Notes under the pieces: generated by a model
What the model was told of the DNA's origin: nothing
The model's input: the letters and a program-made list of their open reading frames with translations, nothing else
Database searches by the model: none
Position numbers and translations under genes: made by a program
Source: Flagellimonas onchidii
GTDB lineage: Bacteria; Bacteroidota; Bacteroidia; Flavobacteriales; Flavobacteriaceae
Reading direction: 5' to 3'
Length of the DNA: 64,000 bases
NCBI RefSeq assembly: GCF_004804315.1
Contig: NZ_SRXX01000001.1
Location: forward strand, 392,886 to 456,885
Shown here: in pieces, positions 1 through 9,031 of the stretch
Layout of the letters: the number at the start of each line of letters is the position of its first letter
Numbering within the stretch: the stretch's first letter is position 1

Positions 1-254
1 GCTTCTCCAATACCATTGAACTGTTTTAACTGGTTTACCGAAAGTTTCCCCAGTTCATTTAAATTATGGTTGACCGATGCCAGAATGCGTTTTGATAGTT
101 CAACCGCACTTTCACTTCTGTTTCCGGAGCCTATCAAAATTGCAATCAATTCTGCATCTGAGAGCACCGAACGTCCCTTTTGCATCAATTTCTCTCTTGG
201 CTTGTCATCATCTGCCCAATTCTTAATGGAAAAGGACACGATTTTCTCTTGCAT
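1..254 (-). CDS. radC: DNA repair protein RadC (UPF0758), N-terminal part, cut by window edge
   Basis: The minus-strand frame starting at the ATG at 254 encodes 84 residues that match the RadC N-terminus: opening MQEKIVSFSIKNWADDDKPR, then a LSDAELIAILIGSG stretch and a helix-hairpin-helix-like QLKQFNGIGEA. The C-terminal JAB/MPN metalloprotease-like domain lies beyond the left edge. RadC proteins are linked by name to DNA repair, but their biochemical role is not settled. A plus-strand ORF over the same bases is only its shadow. A second JAB-domain gene of this superfamily lies at 39356. Family assignment is firm; function is not. Confidence 0.85.
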   Translation of the reverse strand, partial: MQEKIVSFSIKNWADDDKPREKLMQKGRSVLSDAELIAILIGSGNRSESAVELSKRILASVNHNLNELGKLSVNQLKQFNGIGE

Positions 255-306
255 AGTCTAAATATAGAAGATTATTTTATGTAAATTATCATATAAATCA
301 TTTCAA

Positions 307-756
307 ATGAAATCACTGTTTGAAACCGAATCGCATTCGGAAATTTTAAGTCTCATCAACGAGTTGAACGAGTCTTCAAAAGGGTTATGGGGTAAAATGG
401 AGGTTGGCCAAATGCTTTTTCATTGTCAATTTCCATTGAATTTGGCTCTGGGAAGATATGAAATGAAAAAACCAAACCCAATTATGAAACTAATTTTTAA
501 AAGTTTTAAAAAGGGTTTGTACGATGATAAGTTGTGGAAGCCCAATCTACCTACGGCAAAGCCTTTTAAAGTTGTAGACAAAAAGGATTTCAGTTCTGAA
601 AAAACCAAACTTATCACAGCAATCAATGATTTTCATGAAGAAAGAAATAGGACAAACTGGGAACCGCATCCGGCTTTCGGGCAATTCACCCATGAACAAT
701 GGGGGAAAATGCAATATAAACATCTAGATCATCATTTGAGACAGTTCGGAATCTGA
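307..756 (+). CDS. DUF1569 / DinB-like protein
   Basis: This 149-residue soluble protein has no signal peptide. It has the four-helix DinB-superfamily look: a histidine in the first helix (H39, context QMLFHC) and a C-terminal H139-x2-H142-H143 cluster ending LDHHLRQFGI, which is where DinB-fold proteins place metal ligands. It best resembles the DUF1569 family, common in Bacteroidota and of unknown function; some DinB-fold relatives are thiol-dependent transferases. It is transcribed away from radC and towards the mpl group, so it is probably a single-gene unit. The family call is from memory of the motif layout. Confidence 0.7.
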   Translation: MKSLFETESHSEILSLINELNESSKGLWGKMEVGQMLFHCQFPLNLALGRYEMKKPNPIMKLIFKSFKKGLYDDKLWKPNLPTAKPFKVVDKKDFSSEKTKLITAINDFHEERNRTNWEPHPAFGQFTHEQWGKMQYKHLDHHLRQFGI

Positions 757-767
757 TTCAAACACGT

Positions 768-950
768 TCAATCCTCATCTTCACTCTGGATCTCTTGATG
801 TTCAATTTTGGCACGGGTATCATTAATCATTCGATCTTCCTCCAAAAAAACATTGGAAATCCCCAACATAAACGCCGCCAAGAATATCGACACAATGCGT
901 CGAAGTCTTTTCAGCAAACTTTGGAGAAAAAAATGTGCCTGTCTTTTCAC
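768..950 (-). CDS. Small single-pass membrane protein, function unknown
   Basis: This 60-residue protein has a basic N-terminus (KRLRR), one hydrophobic segment at about residues 19-37 and a charged acidic C-terminus ending SEDED. That layout suggests an inner-membrane anchor with a short acidic tail. It begins 63 bases after the mpl stop on the same strand, so it is probably co-transcribed with mpl. Two plus-strand ORFs overlap it, but their products look like unstructured shadow translations, whereas this frame gives a sensible membrane topology. I do not recognise a named family. Confidence 0.55.
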   Translation of the reverse strand: MKRQAHFFLQSLLKRLRRIVSIFLAAFMLGISNVFLEEDRMINDTRAKIEHQEIQSEDED

Positions 951-1013
951 GCAGGAAAACGGTCAATTACCATTCCTTTTGCTAAAAGACTGACAAATTG
1001 CCTTTTAGAAGTT

Positions 1014-2369
1014 TTAATGAAAAAGCTGGTTAACCTTGTCGAAATCCAATCCACCATAGTTTCCAGAACTCATTAATAACAAAGTAGAATTGTCAAAATT
1101 TTGGGCAAAAAGATACTCTTGAAAGGCTTTGGAGTCTGTAAAGATCTTCACGTCCGCTCTTTTCAATGCTTCCGCTATCTGCTTTTCGGTCACTTCATCC
1201 AGTTGCTTGATTTTTACAGCATCTGGGGAGTAAAAAACAACAGCTTCATCTGCTGCATCTAAAGCTCCATCATATTCCTTCAGGAATTCTGCGTTCAAAC
1301 TACTGTAAGTATGAAGTTCAAGACATGCGAGTAATTTTCGGTTCGGATATTGTTCTTTGACTGCTTTTGTTGTTGCCTTTACCTTACTCGGGGAATGGGC
1401 AAAATCTTTAAAAGCAATTTTGTTATCTCCCTCGGCTATTTTTTCCAAACGTTTTGAGGCACCTTTAAATGAAGCTATGGCCTCATAAAAATCATCTTCA
1501 TCAACACCCATGTTCTGGCAAATCCATTTGGCTCCGGCCAAGTTGTTCAGATTGTGCTTTCCGAAAATTTCAATGGGCATTTCCCCTTCGGGAGTATCCA
1601 ATAACGTTACTCCATCCACGACACGATATGCAGGGGTTGCATAAGGAAACTTCCTTATGGCATTTTCCGAACTTTCCACCACTTTTTTAACCTCCAGATC
1701 TTCTTCGTTATAGGTAATGGAGCCTCCTCGAACTATGCCATCCACAAAAATCTGGAATTGCTCCACGTAGTTCTGAAATGTTGGAAAAACGTTGATATGA
1801 TCCCAGGCAATTCCACTTAAAAGTGCGATGTTGGGTTGATACAGATGAAATTTAGGCCTTCTATCAATGGGTGAAGACAAATATTCATCCCCTTCCAGAA
1901 CTATGAAATCATTTTCTTCCGTAAGGTGCACCATTCGGTCAAAACCTTCAAGTTGTGCCCCAACCATATAATCCACCGGGATGTCATGATAGTTCAACAC
2001 ATGAAGAATCATCGAAGTTATGGTTGTTTTACCATGACTTCCGCCTATCACAACCCTAGTTTTATCTTTTGACTGTTCGTATAAAAATTCTGGATAAGAG
2101 TAAATTTTCAATCCTATTTCCTGTGCTTTAAGCAATTCAGGATTGTTTGGTTTGGCATGCATCCCCAAAATCACGGCATCTAAATCCTTATGAATCTTCT
2201 CTGGGAACCAACCAAATTCTTGGGGTAGCAATCCTTTAGCTTTGAGCCTACTCTTTGAGGGTTCAAAAATAACATCATCACTCCCGGTAATTTTGTATCC
2301 CTTATGTTCCAAGGCCAAGGCCAGGTTATGCATGGCACTTCCGCCAATGGCAATAAAATGGATTTTCAT
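1014..2369 (-). CDS. mpl: UDP-N-acetylmuramate:L-alanyl-gamma-D-glutamyl-meso-diaminopimelate ligase
   Basis: Mpl is the murein-recycling ligase that joins the tripeptide L-Ala-gamma-D-Glu-mDAP released from old peptidoglycan to UDP-MurNAc in the cytoplasm. The 451-residue length is usual for the family. The N-terminus has a Rossmann-type glycine motif (FIAIGGSAMHNLA), and the Mur-ligase ATP loop GSHGKTT is at residues 110-116. EGDEYLSSPIDRRPKF is typical of Mpl rather than MurC. The C-terminal ligase domain contains the DFAHSPSKVKAT stretch. The start ATG at 2369 lies 20 bases below a TATCTTTG promoter element. The small membrane protein follows it on the same strand. Confidence 0.93.
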   Translation of the reverse strand: MKIHFIAIGGSAMHNLALALEHKGYKITGSDDVIFEPSKSRLKAKGLLPQEFGWFPEKIHKDLDAVILGMHAKPNNPELLKAQEIGLKIYSYPEFLYEQSKDKTRVVIGGSHGKTTITSMILHVLNYHDIPVDYMVGAQLEGFDRMVHLTEENDFIVLEGDEYLSSPIDRRPKFHLYQPNIALLSGIAWDHINVFPTFQNYVEQFQIFVDGIVRGGSITYNEEDLEVKKVVESSENAIRKFPYATPAYRVVDGVTLLDTPEGEMPIEIFGKHNLNNLAGAKWICQNMGVDEDDFYEAIASFKGASKRLEKIAEGDNKIAFKDFAHSPSKVKATTKAVKEQYPNRKLLACLELHTYSSLNAEFLKEYDGALDAADEAVVFYSPDAVKIKQLDEVTEKQIAEALKRADVKIFTDSKAFQEYLFAQNFDNSTLLLMSSGNYGGLDFDKVNQLFH

Positions 2370-2388
2370 CTAAATCTATTTTGGCATC

Positions 2389-2396
2389 CAAAGATA
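2389..2396 (-). promoter_or_regulatory. -7 element (TATCTTTG) upstream of mpl
   Basis: The minus strand reads TATCTTTG, an exact match to the Bacteroidota -7 consensus TAnnTTTG, 20 bases before the mpl ATG. I see no clear TTG -33 box at the usual 17-23 base spacing, so this is a partial match. Confidence 0.45.
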
Positions 2397-2473
2397 CTTA
2401 TAGCCCTGAAAATGATGGTTTTTTAATTATCATATTTTATTGCAACCACAAAACGGGTTACCAATAAAAAATA

Positions 2474-2481
2474 TACATTTG
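2474..2481 (+). promoter_or_regulatory. -7 element (TACATTTG) upstream of the type B CTD operon
   Basis: TACATTTG matches the Bacteroidota TAnnTTTG -7 consensus and lies about 45 bases before the ATG at 2527. No TTG box is present at the best spacing. It probably drives the three-gene surface operon that follows. Confidence 0.45.
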
Positions 2482-2526
2482 TAGCATAGTTATTATTTTT
2501 AATAGACCTCGATTAATGTTGTTCGT

Positions 2527-4338
2527 ATGTTACGATACATTTATTTAGGTTTATCATTCTACAAATTCCAAACGTTTAAGGCCTTTATTGCCTTTTTCAC
2601 CTTCCTCCTTTCGAATATTTCTATTGTACAGTCCCAATGCGCCGGCGGTGACAATACAATTGATGTTTGCGATAAATACAGTGACCTATCGAACAGAACT
2701 TTCAATCTATTCAATATTTTAAGTGGCGCACCTCAACCAGGTGGTATTTGGTCAACAACAAACTCTTTAAACTTAAATGCCCTAAATACAAATACTGGAA
2801 TTGTTGATTTATGGAAAATAAATCGTTTTGGAGAGCATCTTTTCATCTATACCAACGAAGCCTGCGGTGAATCTGCTTCAGTGACCTTACAACTTGGCGG
2901 TTATGCAGGGGAAGATAATATAGATGGTAGTGCGAATGCCTGTAACGGTAACCCAAAAGTTAATCTTTTCAATTTTATCGGAAGTCCCGAGCCGGATGTA
3001 GTGCCAGATTCCAACGGTTTGTGGATTGGAGATCCAATGGGCAACGCTCCACCTCAGGAAACTTTGAATGGCAATCTTTTTAATGCTGAACTGGCAGACA
3101 TTGGAGAATACGATTTTATATACATGGTTCCCAATGTAGGTAGTTGTCAGGGTTATAGCTCAAAGGTTAAATTGGAAGTACATCCAAAGGCCAATTCAGG
3201 AGAACCAATTGATATTGTTGTTTGCACGACAGATGATCTAAGCAGTTTTACCAATTTGGATTTGGCCACCCGATTAGTGAATGAAGATCCTTTCGGAATT
3301 TGGTCAGAAAATGGCACTGGACAGATTGACAATGAAATGGATCATTTTATAAATGTTCAGGAAATCAATCAGAATTTTGGTTATGGCGAGTATGGTTTTC
3401 ACTATACCGTTTTTCCAACAAATCCGGTTTGTCCCATAGCCATGACCGAAGTTTTAATTACAATTCTGCCGGTTCTTGATGGAAATATAGATATTCCGAA
3501 TTATTGTCTGGAAGAAGAATATCTGGTCACTTTAAATTATGATCAATCAATACTTCCAGACGGCTTATATGAACTTGTGTATTCAATAAACAGCACCCTA
3601 GGCGTACAGCAAATCAACACAGATATCGATTTGATCAATGGTTTAGGTATGTTCATCATCCCATCTTCTTCTGTTCCGGTCAATGAGCCTATAGAAATTG
3701 ATATCATTGGAATCCAAGGGACAATGCCTGAGCAAGATGTTTGCAACAACGTCTTGGTTCAATCAAAAACATTTATGGTCTCTGACCCAACCATTCCTGA
3801 CGACAACTACCTAAGTGCCAACGAACTTTTTCTCTGCCGTTTGGACAATCCAACTGTGAATGAACTCAAGGATTTAGAAAATGTTATTGATCAACAGATA
3901 GAATGGTTCGATACAGCGGAAGGAGGTGAACCATTATCCGTTCAAAATCTTTTAAAAGATAATGCCACCTATTATGCGCAGATCTATTTAGAATCTGAAT
4001 GTATCATTGATCCTGAGAGGACACCAGTGACCGTTGATCTTGGTCATTGCAATCCGGAAGATTATGATTTTTACATTCCTGATGGGTTTTCCCCTAACAA
4101 TGATGGACGAAATGATACTTTCTTTATTCCGAATATTGAAAAAATCTTTCCTGATTTCACCCTAGAAATCTTCAACAGATATGGAAATTCTCTGTTCAAG
4201 GGAAACATCGACAATCCTGCCTGGAACGGCTCAAAAAATGGAAAGAACATCGCCCCAAATGGAGTATACTTCTATATAGTAAGATTCAATAAAACAGGAT
4301 ATAATCCCAAACAAGGCAGACTTTACCTCAATCGATGA
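2527..4338 (+). CDS. Secreted protein with T9SS type B (gliding motility-associated) C-terminal domain
   Basis: This 603-residue protein has an N-terminal hydrophobic signal segment (about residues 15-38, cleavage likely near VQSQC), a long beta-rich, Ig-like middle part, and a C-terminal CHU_C / type B sorting domain from about residue 512. The domain is marked by FYIPDGFSPNNDGRNDTF, LEIFNRYGNSLF, the WNG...NG..APNGVYFYI pattern and a terminal GRLYLNR. This domain targets proteins to type IX secretion and cell-surface attachment. The next gene overlaps by 4 bases (ATGA) and encodes a PorP/SprF protein, the usual partner of type B CTD proteins. The specific ligand or substrate is unknown. Confidence 0.88.
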   Translation: MLRYIYLGLSFYKFQTFKAFIAFFTFLLSNISIVQSQCAGGDNTIDVCDKYSDLSNRTFNLFNILSGAPQPGGIWSTTNSLNLNALNTNTGIVDLWKINRFGEHLFIYTNEACGESASVTLQLGGYAGEDNIDGSANACNGNPKVNLFNFIGSPEPDVVPDSNGLWIGDPMGNAPPQETLNGNLFNAELADIGEYDFIYMVPNVGSCQGYSSKVKLEVHPKANSGEPIDIVVCTTDDLSSFTNLDLATRLVNEDPFGIWSENGTGQIDNEMDHFINVQEINQNFGYGEYGFHYTVFPTNPVCPIAMTEVLITILPVLDGNIDIPNYCLEEEYLVTLNYDQSILPDGLYELVYSINSTLGVQQINTDIDLINGLGMFIIPSSSVPVNEPIEIDIIGIQGTMPEQDVCNNVLVQSKTFMVSDPTIPDDNYLSANELFLCRLDNPTVNELKDLENVIDQQIEWFDTAEGGEPLSVQNLLKDNATYYAQIYLESECIIDPERTPVTVDLGHCNPEDYDFYIPDGFSPNNDGRNDTFFIPNIEKIFPDFTLEIFNRYGNSLFKGNIDNPAWNGSKNGKNIAPNGVYFYIVRFNKTGYNPKQGRLYLNR

Positions 4339-5285
4339 ACCTGAAGTATATGAAAAGAACAAACTTCTTAGTGCTGTTTTTGTTATGGCAAATTGACTCC
4401 GTAGCACAACAGGATCCTCAGTACACCCAATACATATACAATCCTAGTGTTATAAACCCAGCGTATACCATTAACGAAACTGGAGTGCTAAACTTTGGAA
4501 CACTCTATCGTTCTCAATGGACCAATGTTGAAGGAGCACCAAAAACATTGACATTTTTTGCCCATACTGCATTTAACAAAAAAGTTGAAACGGGAATATC
4601 TTTTATTTCTGACAATATTGGTAATGGCGTACTCAAGGAAAATAACATTTATGCGGATTTTGCATACATTCTTCAACTTAATGCTAAGAGTAATGTTGCC
4701 TTGGGACTTAAGGGAGGCTTTACCTCCTTTGAAGCTAACTTCAACGGATTTGTTCTACCAGAATTTCAAGATGACGATGCTTTCAACGAAAACATAAACC
4801 GTATTTTCCCTAATGTTGGTATTGGTACTTTTTACAATAAATCCAATTTTTATGTGGGTATATCAGCCCCCAACCTGCTTACAACAAAACATCTGGACAA
4901 TCAAAATGAACTAAAAAGAATCGGTTCAGAAGCAATACATCTTTTCCTCACATCTGGTTATGTTTATACTTTGAGCTCTATTATAAAGATAAAGCCCTCA
5001 TTTATGGCAAAGACAGCTTTAGGCTCGCCAATTTCTTTTGACACATCCCTCAATGTATTGTTTAATAATCGGTTTGAAGGTGGCCTTTCATACAGATTCG
5101 AGGACGCTATAAGTGCCATGTTCAATATGTCGATCACGCCATCAATTCGAATGGGCTATTCCTATGACCATACAATTTCCAATTTGGAAAGCTTTAGTTC
5201 AGGCTCCCATGAAATTTTTGCGCTTTTCAATTTGAATTTTTTTAGTCTTAAAAAAGGATATGACAAATCCCCAAGATTCTATTAG
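4335..5285 (+). CDS. PorP/SprF family type IX secretion membrane protein
   Basis: This 316-residue outer-membrane beta-barrel protein begins with a signal peptide and the family hallmark QQDPQYTQYIYNPSVINPAY, followed by an LNFGTLYRSQW segment. PorP/SprF proteins assist secretion or surface anchoring of T9SS type B CTD cargo; SprF serves SprB in Flavobacterium johnsoniae. The reading frame opens at 4335, overlapping the upstream gene by ATGA. An internal ATG at 4350 gives a cleaner signal peptide (MKRTNFLVLFLL...) and may be the true start. Its position between the type B cargo gene and an OmpA-like gene supports the assignment. Confidence 0.9.
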   Translation: MNLKYMKRTNFLVLFLLWQIDSVAQQDPQYTQYIYNPSVINPAYTINETGVLNFGTLYRSQWTNVEGAPKTLTFFAHTAFNKKVETGISFISDNIGNGVLKENNIYADFAYILQLNAKSNVALGLKGGFTSFEANFNGFVLPEFQDDDAFNENINRIFPNVGIGTFYNKSNFYVGISAPNLLTTKHLDNQNELKRIGSEAIHLFLTSGYVYTLSSIIKIKPSFMAKTALGSPISFDTSLNVLFNNRFEGGLSYRFEDAISAMFNMSITPSIRMGYSYDHTISNLESFSSGSHEIFALFNLNFFSLKKGYDKSPRFY

Positions 5286-5288
5286 GTC

Positions 5289-7304
5289 ATGAAAAAAGTG
5301 ATTCCTTTTATTATTTTCTATTTAAGCCTGCAACCACTGTATACTCAAAAAGAATTGCAACTGCGAGCCAAAACTTATTTTGAACGAGCTTTTTATAGTG
5401 ATGCGATTCCTTTATATGAGCAATTGTTGAAGACTGACAAAAGCCAATCCGTTTTAAAAAATTTAGCTGATTCATATTACAACACCTATAACCTGCATTC
5501 TGCGGCAAGATGGTACAAAGTTCTAATCTCAAAATACGGCCATACTGTTGATTCATCTTATTACTTTAAGCTAAGTCAGACTTTAAAGGCCATCGGCAAA
5601 TATGATGAGGCCTATGAAAGACTAGAAAATTATCATAAACACAGAAACGATACTGTAGCATTGGGCAAACTAAGACAAGAGCTTCTATATATAGAGAACA
5701 TAAGTGCAATCGGCAATCGATTTTCAATTAAAAACCTACCATTAAATTCTAGCACTTCGGAGTTTGGAGCTGCACGTGTTGATTCTACACTAGTCTATTC
5801 AGCCGCCAGAAAAAAAAATACTTCAACAAAAAAATTATATCGTTGGAACAACCAAAACTATTTGGATATCTATACCCATCCCATTGATAAAATATCCCAC
5901 GGTGATAGTCTGAGCAAAAGCATTTCAAGTCAAATAAACACCAAGATGCATGAAGGTACTTTTGCCATTACCAAGGATAGAAAAACCATATATTTTACAC
6001 GAAACAGTTTTATCAACGGCAAAAAAAGAACTGACGCAGAAAAGATTACCAATTTAAAAATTTATAAGGCCGTTTGGTTGGATAAAGGCTGGGGAAATAT
6101 AACAGAATTACCTTTTAACAGTACTGAATTTTCCATTGAACATCCGGCTTTGAACAAAGATGAAACAAAGCTCTATTTTGCCTCCGATCGTCCTGGTGGG
6201 CATGGGTCTTTTGACCTGTATAGTGTAGATATATTGTCAAATGGACGATATGGAAATCCAATAAACCTCGGGAACACTATAAATACCTCTAGGAAAGAAC
6301 AGTTTCCATATCTCGATTCGGAGGATAACCTTTATTTTGCCTCGAATGGTCATCCCGGGTTTGGTCTTCTGGATATTTTCTTTTCCAAATTTGATACCGG
6401 AGTTTACAAGAAACCTGACAATTTAGGATTACCACTTAACAGCGGCTATGATGATTTTTCCATTTCTTTTTATTCGAGCAAAAAAGGTTTTTTTTCCTCA
6501 AATCGACCAAACGGAAAAGGGAGTGATGACATCTATTCGTTTATAGAGACAAAGCCTTTGGTTATAGAAGATTGTCAACAATTTATAGTAGGATTCCTGA
6601 CAGATCAAATCACTAACCAACCCATACCAAATGGCACAATCAAACTATTGGATTATCAAGGAAAAACCATAACAGAGTTATTGACAGATAACAATGCCCA
6701 ATTTAGCTTTGCCATTGAGTGTTCATCATCTTACACCATATTCGCAAACAAAGAAGGGTATCAGGATAACTACAGGAATGTAGCAAGCACCAAAGTGCGT
6801 AAAAAAGCTTTAGATGGCTCCCTCCAATTATTGCCACTAAAAGAAGTTAAAAAGCAGCAACTAATCCAGGCACAAAAAAACAAAGAGGCCAAAATAAAGG
6901 ATGCTATCGAACGAGAAGATGCATTGGTCAAAGAAAAAAATAGGACCATAATCAAAACTCAGGAAATTCACTTTGATTATAGTTTATGGTATCTTAGAAG
7001 AGAGTCCCGGGAACGCTTGCAGGTAGTTGTCCAAGTTATGACCGACAATCCCAATATCATAATTGAAATTGGCACGCATACCGACATTCGTGGTAATGAA
7101 AAGTATAATAGGAATCTTTCTCAAAAGCGTGCCGATGTCGTAAAAGAATTCTTGATAAGCAAAGGTATCACACCAAATAGAATAATCGCCAAAGGATATG
7201 GAGAATCACAACCTATTGTAAAATGCAAGACTGAAAATGATTGTTCCGAAGAAGATCATGAATGGAATCGAAGATGCGAATTTGTAATCAAAAGATGGGA
7301 TTAA
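5289..7304 (+). CDS. OmpA-family protein with TPR and PD40 beta-propeller repeats
   Basis: This 671-residue protein has a signal peptide (about residues 1-19), TPR-like helices at roughly 20-120, PD40/WD40-like propeller strands at about 210-420 (for example KLYFASDRPGG and NLYFASNGHPG), a carboxypeptidase-regulatory-like domain at about 430-510, a charged Lys/Glu linker, and a C-terminal OmpA peptidoglycan-binding domain (IEIGTHTDIRGNEKYNRNLS through RRCEFVI). Proteins of this layout tie outer-membrane gliding/T9SS components to peptidoglycan. It starts 4 bases after the PorP/SprF stop, so the three genes form one operon. Confidence 0.9.
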   Translation: MKKVIPFIIFYLSLQPLYTQKELQLRAKTYFERAFYSDAIPLYEQLLKTDKSQSVLKNLADSYYNTYNLHSAARWYKVLISKYGHTVDSSYYFKLSQTLKAIGKYDEAYERLENYHKHRNDTVALGKLRQELLYIENISAIGNRFSIKNLPLNSSTSEFGAARVDSTLVYSAARKKNTSTKKLYRWNNQNYLDIYTHPIDKISHGDSLSKSISSQINTKMHEGTFAITKDRKTIYFTRNSFINGKKRTDAEKITNLKIYKAVWLDKGWGNITELPFNSTEFSIEHPALNKDETKLYFASDRPGGHGSFDLYSVDILSNGRYGNPINLGNTINTSRKEQFPYLDSEDNLYFASNGHPGFGLLDIFFSKFDTGVYKKPDNLGLPLNSGYDDFSISFYSSKKGFFSSNRPNGKGSDDIYSFIETKPLVIEDCQQFIVGFLTDQITNQPIPNGTIKLLDYQGKTITELLTDNNAQFSFAIECSSSYTIFANKEGYQDNYRNVASTKVRKKALDGSLQLLPLKEVKKQQLIQAQKNKEAKIKDAIEREDALVKEKNRTIIKTQEIHFDYSLWYLRRESRERLQVVVQVMTDNPNIIIEIGTHTDIRGNEKYNRNLSQKRADVVKEFLISKGITPNRIIAKGYGESQPIVKCKTENDCSEEDHEWNRRCEFVIKRWD

Positions 7305-7413
7305 AACTCATCTCCTTAATCTTGTGGGGGATATTAAACAAACATTGCTGCCCCCCAAGTACAAACTCAGATACCATCTTATTAATTGCTACCTTAGGTT
7401 AAAATTGAAAAAA

Positions 7414-7725
7414 ATGAACTTATCCAAAATTCAATCCAAAGAAATAATGCCGGGTTATCATGGTAAAATGATTCACGGTGAAACCATGACTTGGGCTTTT
7501 TGGGATGTGGAAAAAGATGCTGAAGTACCGGAACACTATCATGTTCACGAACAGATCATGCATGTTTTGGAAGGTACTTTTAAATTTACTGTTGGCGGAA
7601 ACACCAATGTCCATAACCCTGGTGATGTAGTAATCATTCCTTCGAACGTTCCACATAGTGGAAAAGCATTGACCAATTGCAGGTTAATGGACGTTTTTAG
7701 TCCGGTAAGAGAAGAATACAGATAG
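7414..7725 (+). CDS. Cupin-domain protein
   Basis: This 103-residue single-domain cupin carries the metal-binding motif EHYHVHEQIMHVLEG and the second motif NPGDVVIIPSNVPHSG. The upstream ATG at 7324 would add 30 residues that do not look like a cupin, so the ATG at 7414 (MNLSKIQ...) is chosen. It lies 1 base before the SDR gene, so the two are probably co-transcribed and may share a pathway. Substrate and metal are unknown. Small cupins like this are often enzymes or sugar/acid-binding proteins. Confidence 0.8.
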   Translation: MNLSKIQSKEIMPGYHGKMIHGETMTWAFWDVEKDAEVPEHYHVHEQIMHVLEGTFKFTVGGNTNVHNPGDVVIIPSNVPHSGKALTNCRLMDVFSPVREEYR

Positions 7726-7726
7726 T

Positions 7727-8512
7727 ATGAAAATATCACTTTTAGGAAAGAATGCACTTGTCGGGGGAAGCAGCAAAGGCATTGGTGAAGCTATTGCCAG
7801 ACAACTTGCCGAAAGCGGGGCCAACGTTACCCTCATGGCTCGAAATGAGGACCGTTTGAAACGAATTGTTTCAGAACTCCCTTCAGAACATAGGCAAAAG
7901 CACGAATATATTATAGTTGATTTTTCTGATTTTGAGAACTTCAAAGGAATCATTACTTCTTTTTTTAAACAAAATTCGGTAGATATCCTTGTGAACAATA
8001 CGCAGGGACCACAGGCAGGAGGGGCCTTGGAAAAAAAGGTAGAAGATTATCAAAACGCCTTTGACCTCCTATTCAAATCTGTTGTGTTGACCACTGAGTT
8101 AGCGTTGGACAATATGCAGAAAAAGCAGTGGGGAAGGGTCATAAACGTGGCATCAGTTTCGGTCAAAGAGCCCTTGAATTATTTGGCATTATCCAATTCC
8201 ATAAGGGCTGCAGTGGTCACTTGGGCAAAAAGCCTTGCCTTTGATGTAGCTAAAGATGGCATTACAGTGAACAATGTACTTACTGGTTATTTTGATACCG
8301 ACCGTATAGCTCAGTTAAATGAAAAAAAAGCAGAGAAAATGGGAGTTCCATTTAGTGAAGTACGTTCAACCATGGAAGCCCAGATTCCTATGAAGCGTAT
8401 TGGCAAACCTGCCGAATATGGTTATTTGGTCGCGTTTTTGGTGTCAGAGCAAGCTGGGTACATCACGGGCACCAACATTCCCATAGACGGTGGTTTGTTG
8501 AAATCGCTATAA
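7727..8512 (+). CDS. SDR-family oxidoreductase with atypical active site
   Basis: This 261-residue protein has the SDR Rossmann fold: the cofactor motif GGSSKGIG at residues 13-20, NNTQGP at about 90-95 in place of the usual NNAG, a serine-rich strand VASVSV (S143) and a C-terminal GTNIPIDGGL. The canonical YxxxK pair is not intact: Y152 is followed at +4 by S156 (context NYLALSNSIRAA). An LSNxxR arrangement is known from an SDR subgroup annotated as 3-oxoacyl-ACP-reductase-like, so this may be a family trait rather than a mutation. Reductase activity is therefore doubtful. It follows the cupin gene by 1 base. Confidence 0.82.
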   Translation: MKISLLGKNALVGGSSKGIGEAIARQLAESGANVTLMARNEDRLKRIVSELPSEHRQKHEYIIVDFSDFENFKGIITSFFKQNSVDILVNNTQGPQAGGALEKKVEDYQNAFDLLFKSVVLTTELALDNMQKKQWGRVINVASVSVKEPLNYLALSNSIRAAVVTWAKSLAFDVAKDGITVNNVLTGYFDTDRIAQLNEKKAEKMGVPFSEVRSTMEAQIPMKRIGKPAEYGYLVAFLVSEQAGYITGTNIPIDGGLLKSL

Positions 8513-8604
8513 CCTTTTTTTAATATCGAAACAAATTCGTGTTAAAATTATCAAATTTGTAAATTTTAGTTAATTTTATTGTTTAACCACTAAAAATTAA
8601 CTTT

Positions 8605-8979
8605 ATGAATTCAAAAGTTTTCATGGTAGCCCGAATTCTTTTAGGATTATTCGTTCTTACCTTTGGCTTAAACAAATTCTTTGGTTTTATTCCTTTTGGA
8701 GAAATGCCGGAAGCAGCAATAAGCTACTTCACCGGCCTGGGCCCAACCCATCTTCTTAAACTTGTTGGAGTTATTGAAATCTTAGCTGGACTCGCATTCA
8801 TTTTGAACAAGTATGGTTCACTTATGGCGCTTATTCTAATGAGTGTTTCAGTAAATGCTGTACTGTTTCATGCCACATTGGCTCCAGATGATATTTGGGG
8901 CGCTCTATTACTGTTAGTTTTGAATATTGTTGTTCTTATCGGATATAAGGACAGATATAAAGAAATTCTCCGACCTTAA
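8605..8979 (+). CDS. DoxX-like membrane protein
   Basis: This 124-residue protein has four predicted membrane helices. The first helix contains ARILLGLFVLTFGLNKFFGF, the typical DoxX opening, followed by the GVIEILAGLAFI segment. DoxX-family proteins are small inner-membrane proteins linked in some bacteria to quinone or thiosulfate redox; no specific role can be given here. It is monocistronic, preceded by about 90 AT-rich bases and followed at once by a strong hairpin terminator shared with the convergent peptidase gene. Confidence 0.82.
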   Translation: MNSKVFMVARILLGLFVLTFGLNKFFGFIPFGEMPEAAISYFTGLGPTHLLKLVGVIEILAGLAFILNKYGSLMALILMSVSVNAVLFHATLAPDDIWGALLLLVLNIVVLIGYKDRYKEILRP

Positions 8980-8987
8980 AGCAAATT

Positions 8988-9014
8988 AAAAAGGAGCCTT
9001 TTAGGCTCCTTTTT
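8988..9014. terminator. Bidirectional intrinsic terminator between doxX-like and S9 peptidase genes
   Basis: AAAAAGGAGCC at 8988-8998 pairs perfectly with GGCTCCTTTTT at 9004-9014 around a 5-base loop. The T-tract and A-tract flanks make it usable from both strands, which fits the convergent genes. Confidence 0.9.
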
Positions 9015-9031
9015 AATAGATTTCAAATCTT

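Noticed and set aside
16..261. Plus-strand 81-codon ORF at the left edge
   Set aside because: It is the complement of the RadC N-terminus, which has a clear family match on the minus strand.
795..1076. Plus-strand ORFs opposite the small membrane protein
   Set aside because: Their products have no sensible pattern, while the minus-strand frame has a clean membrane segment and operon position.
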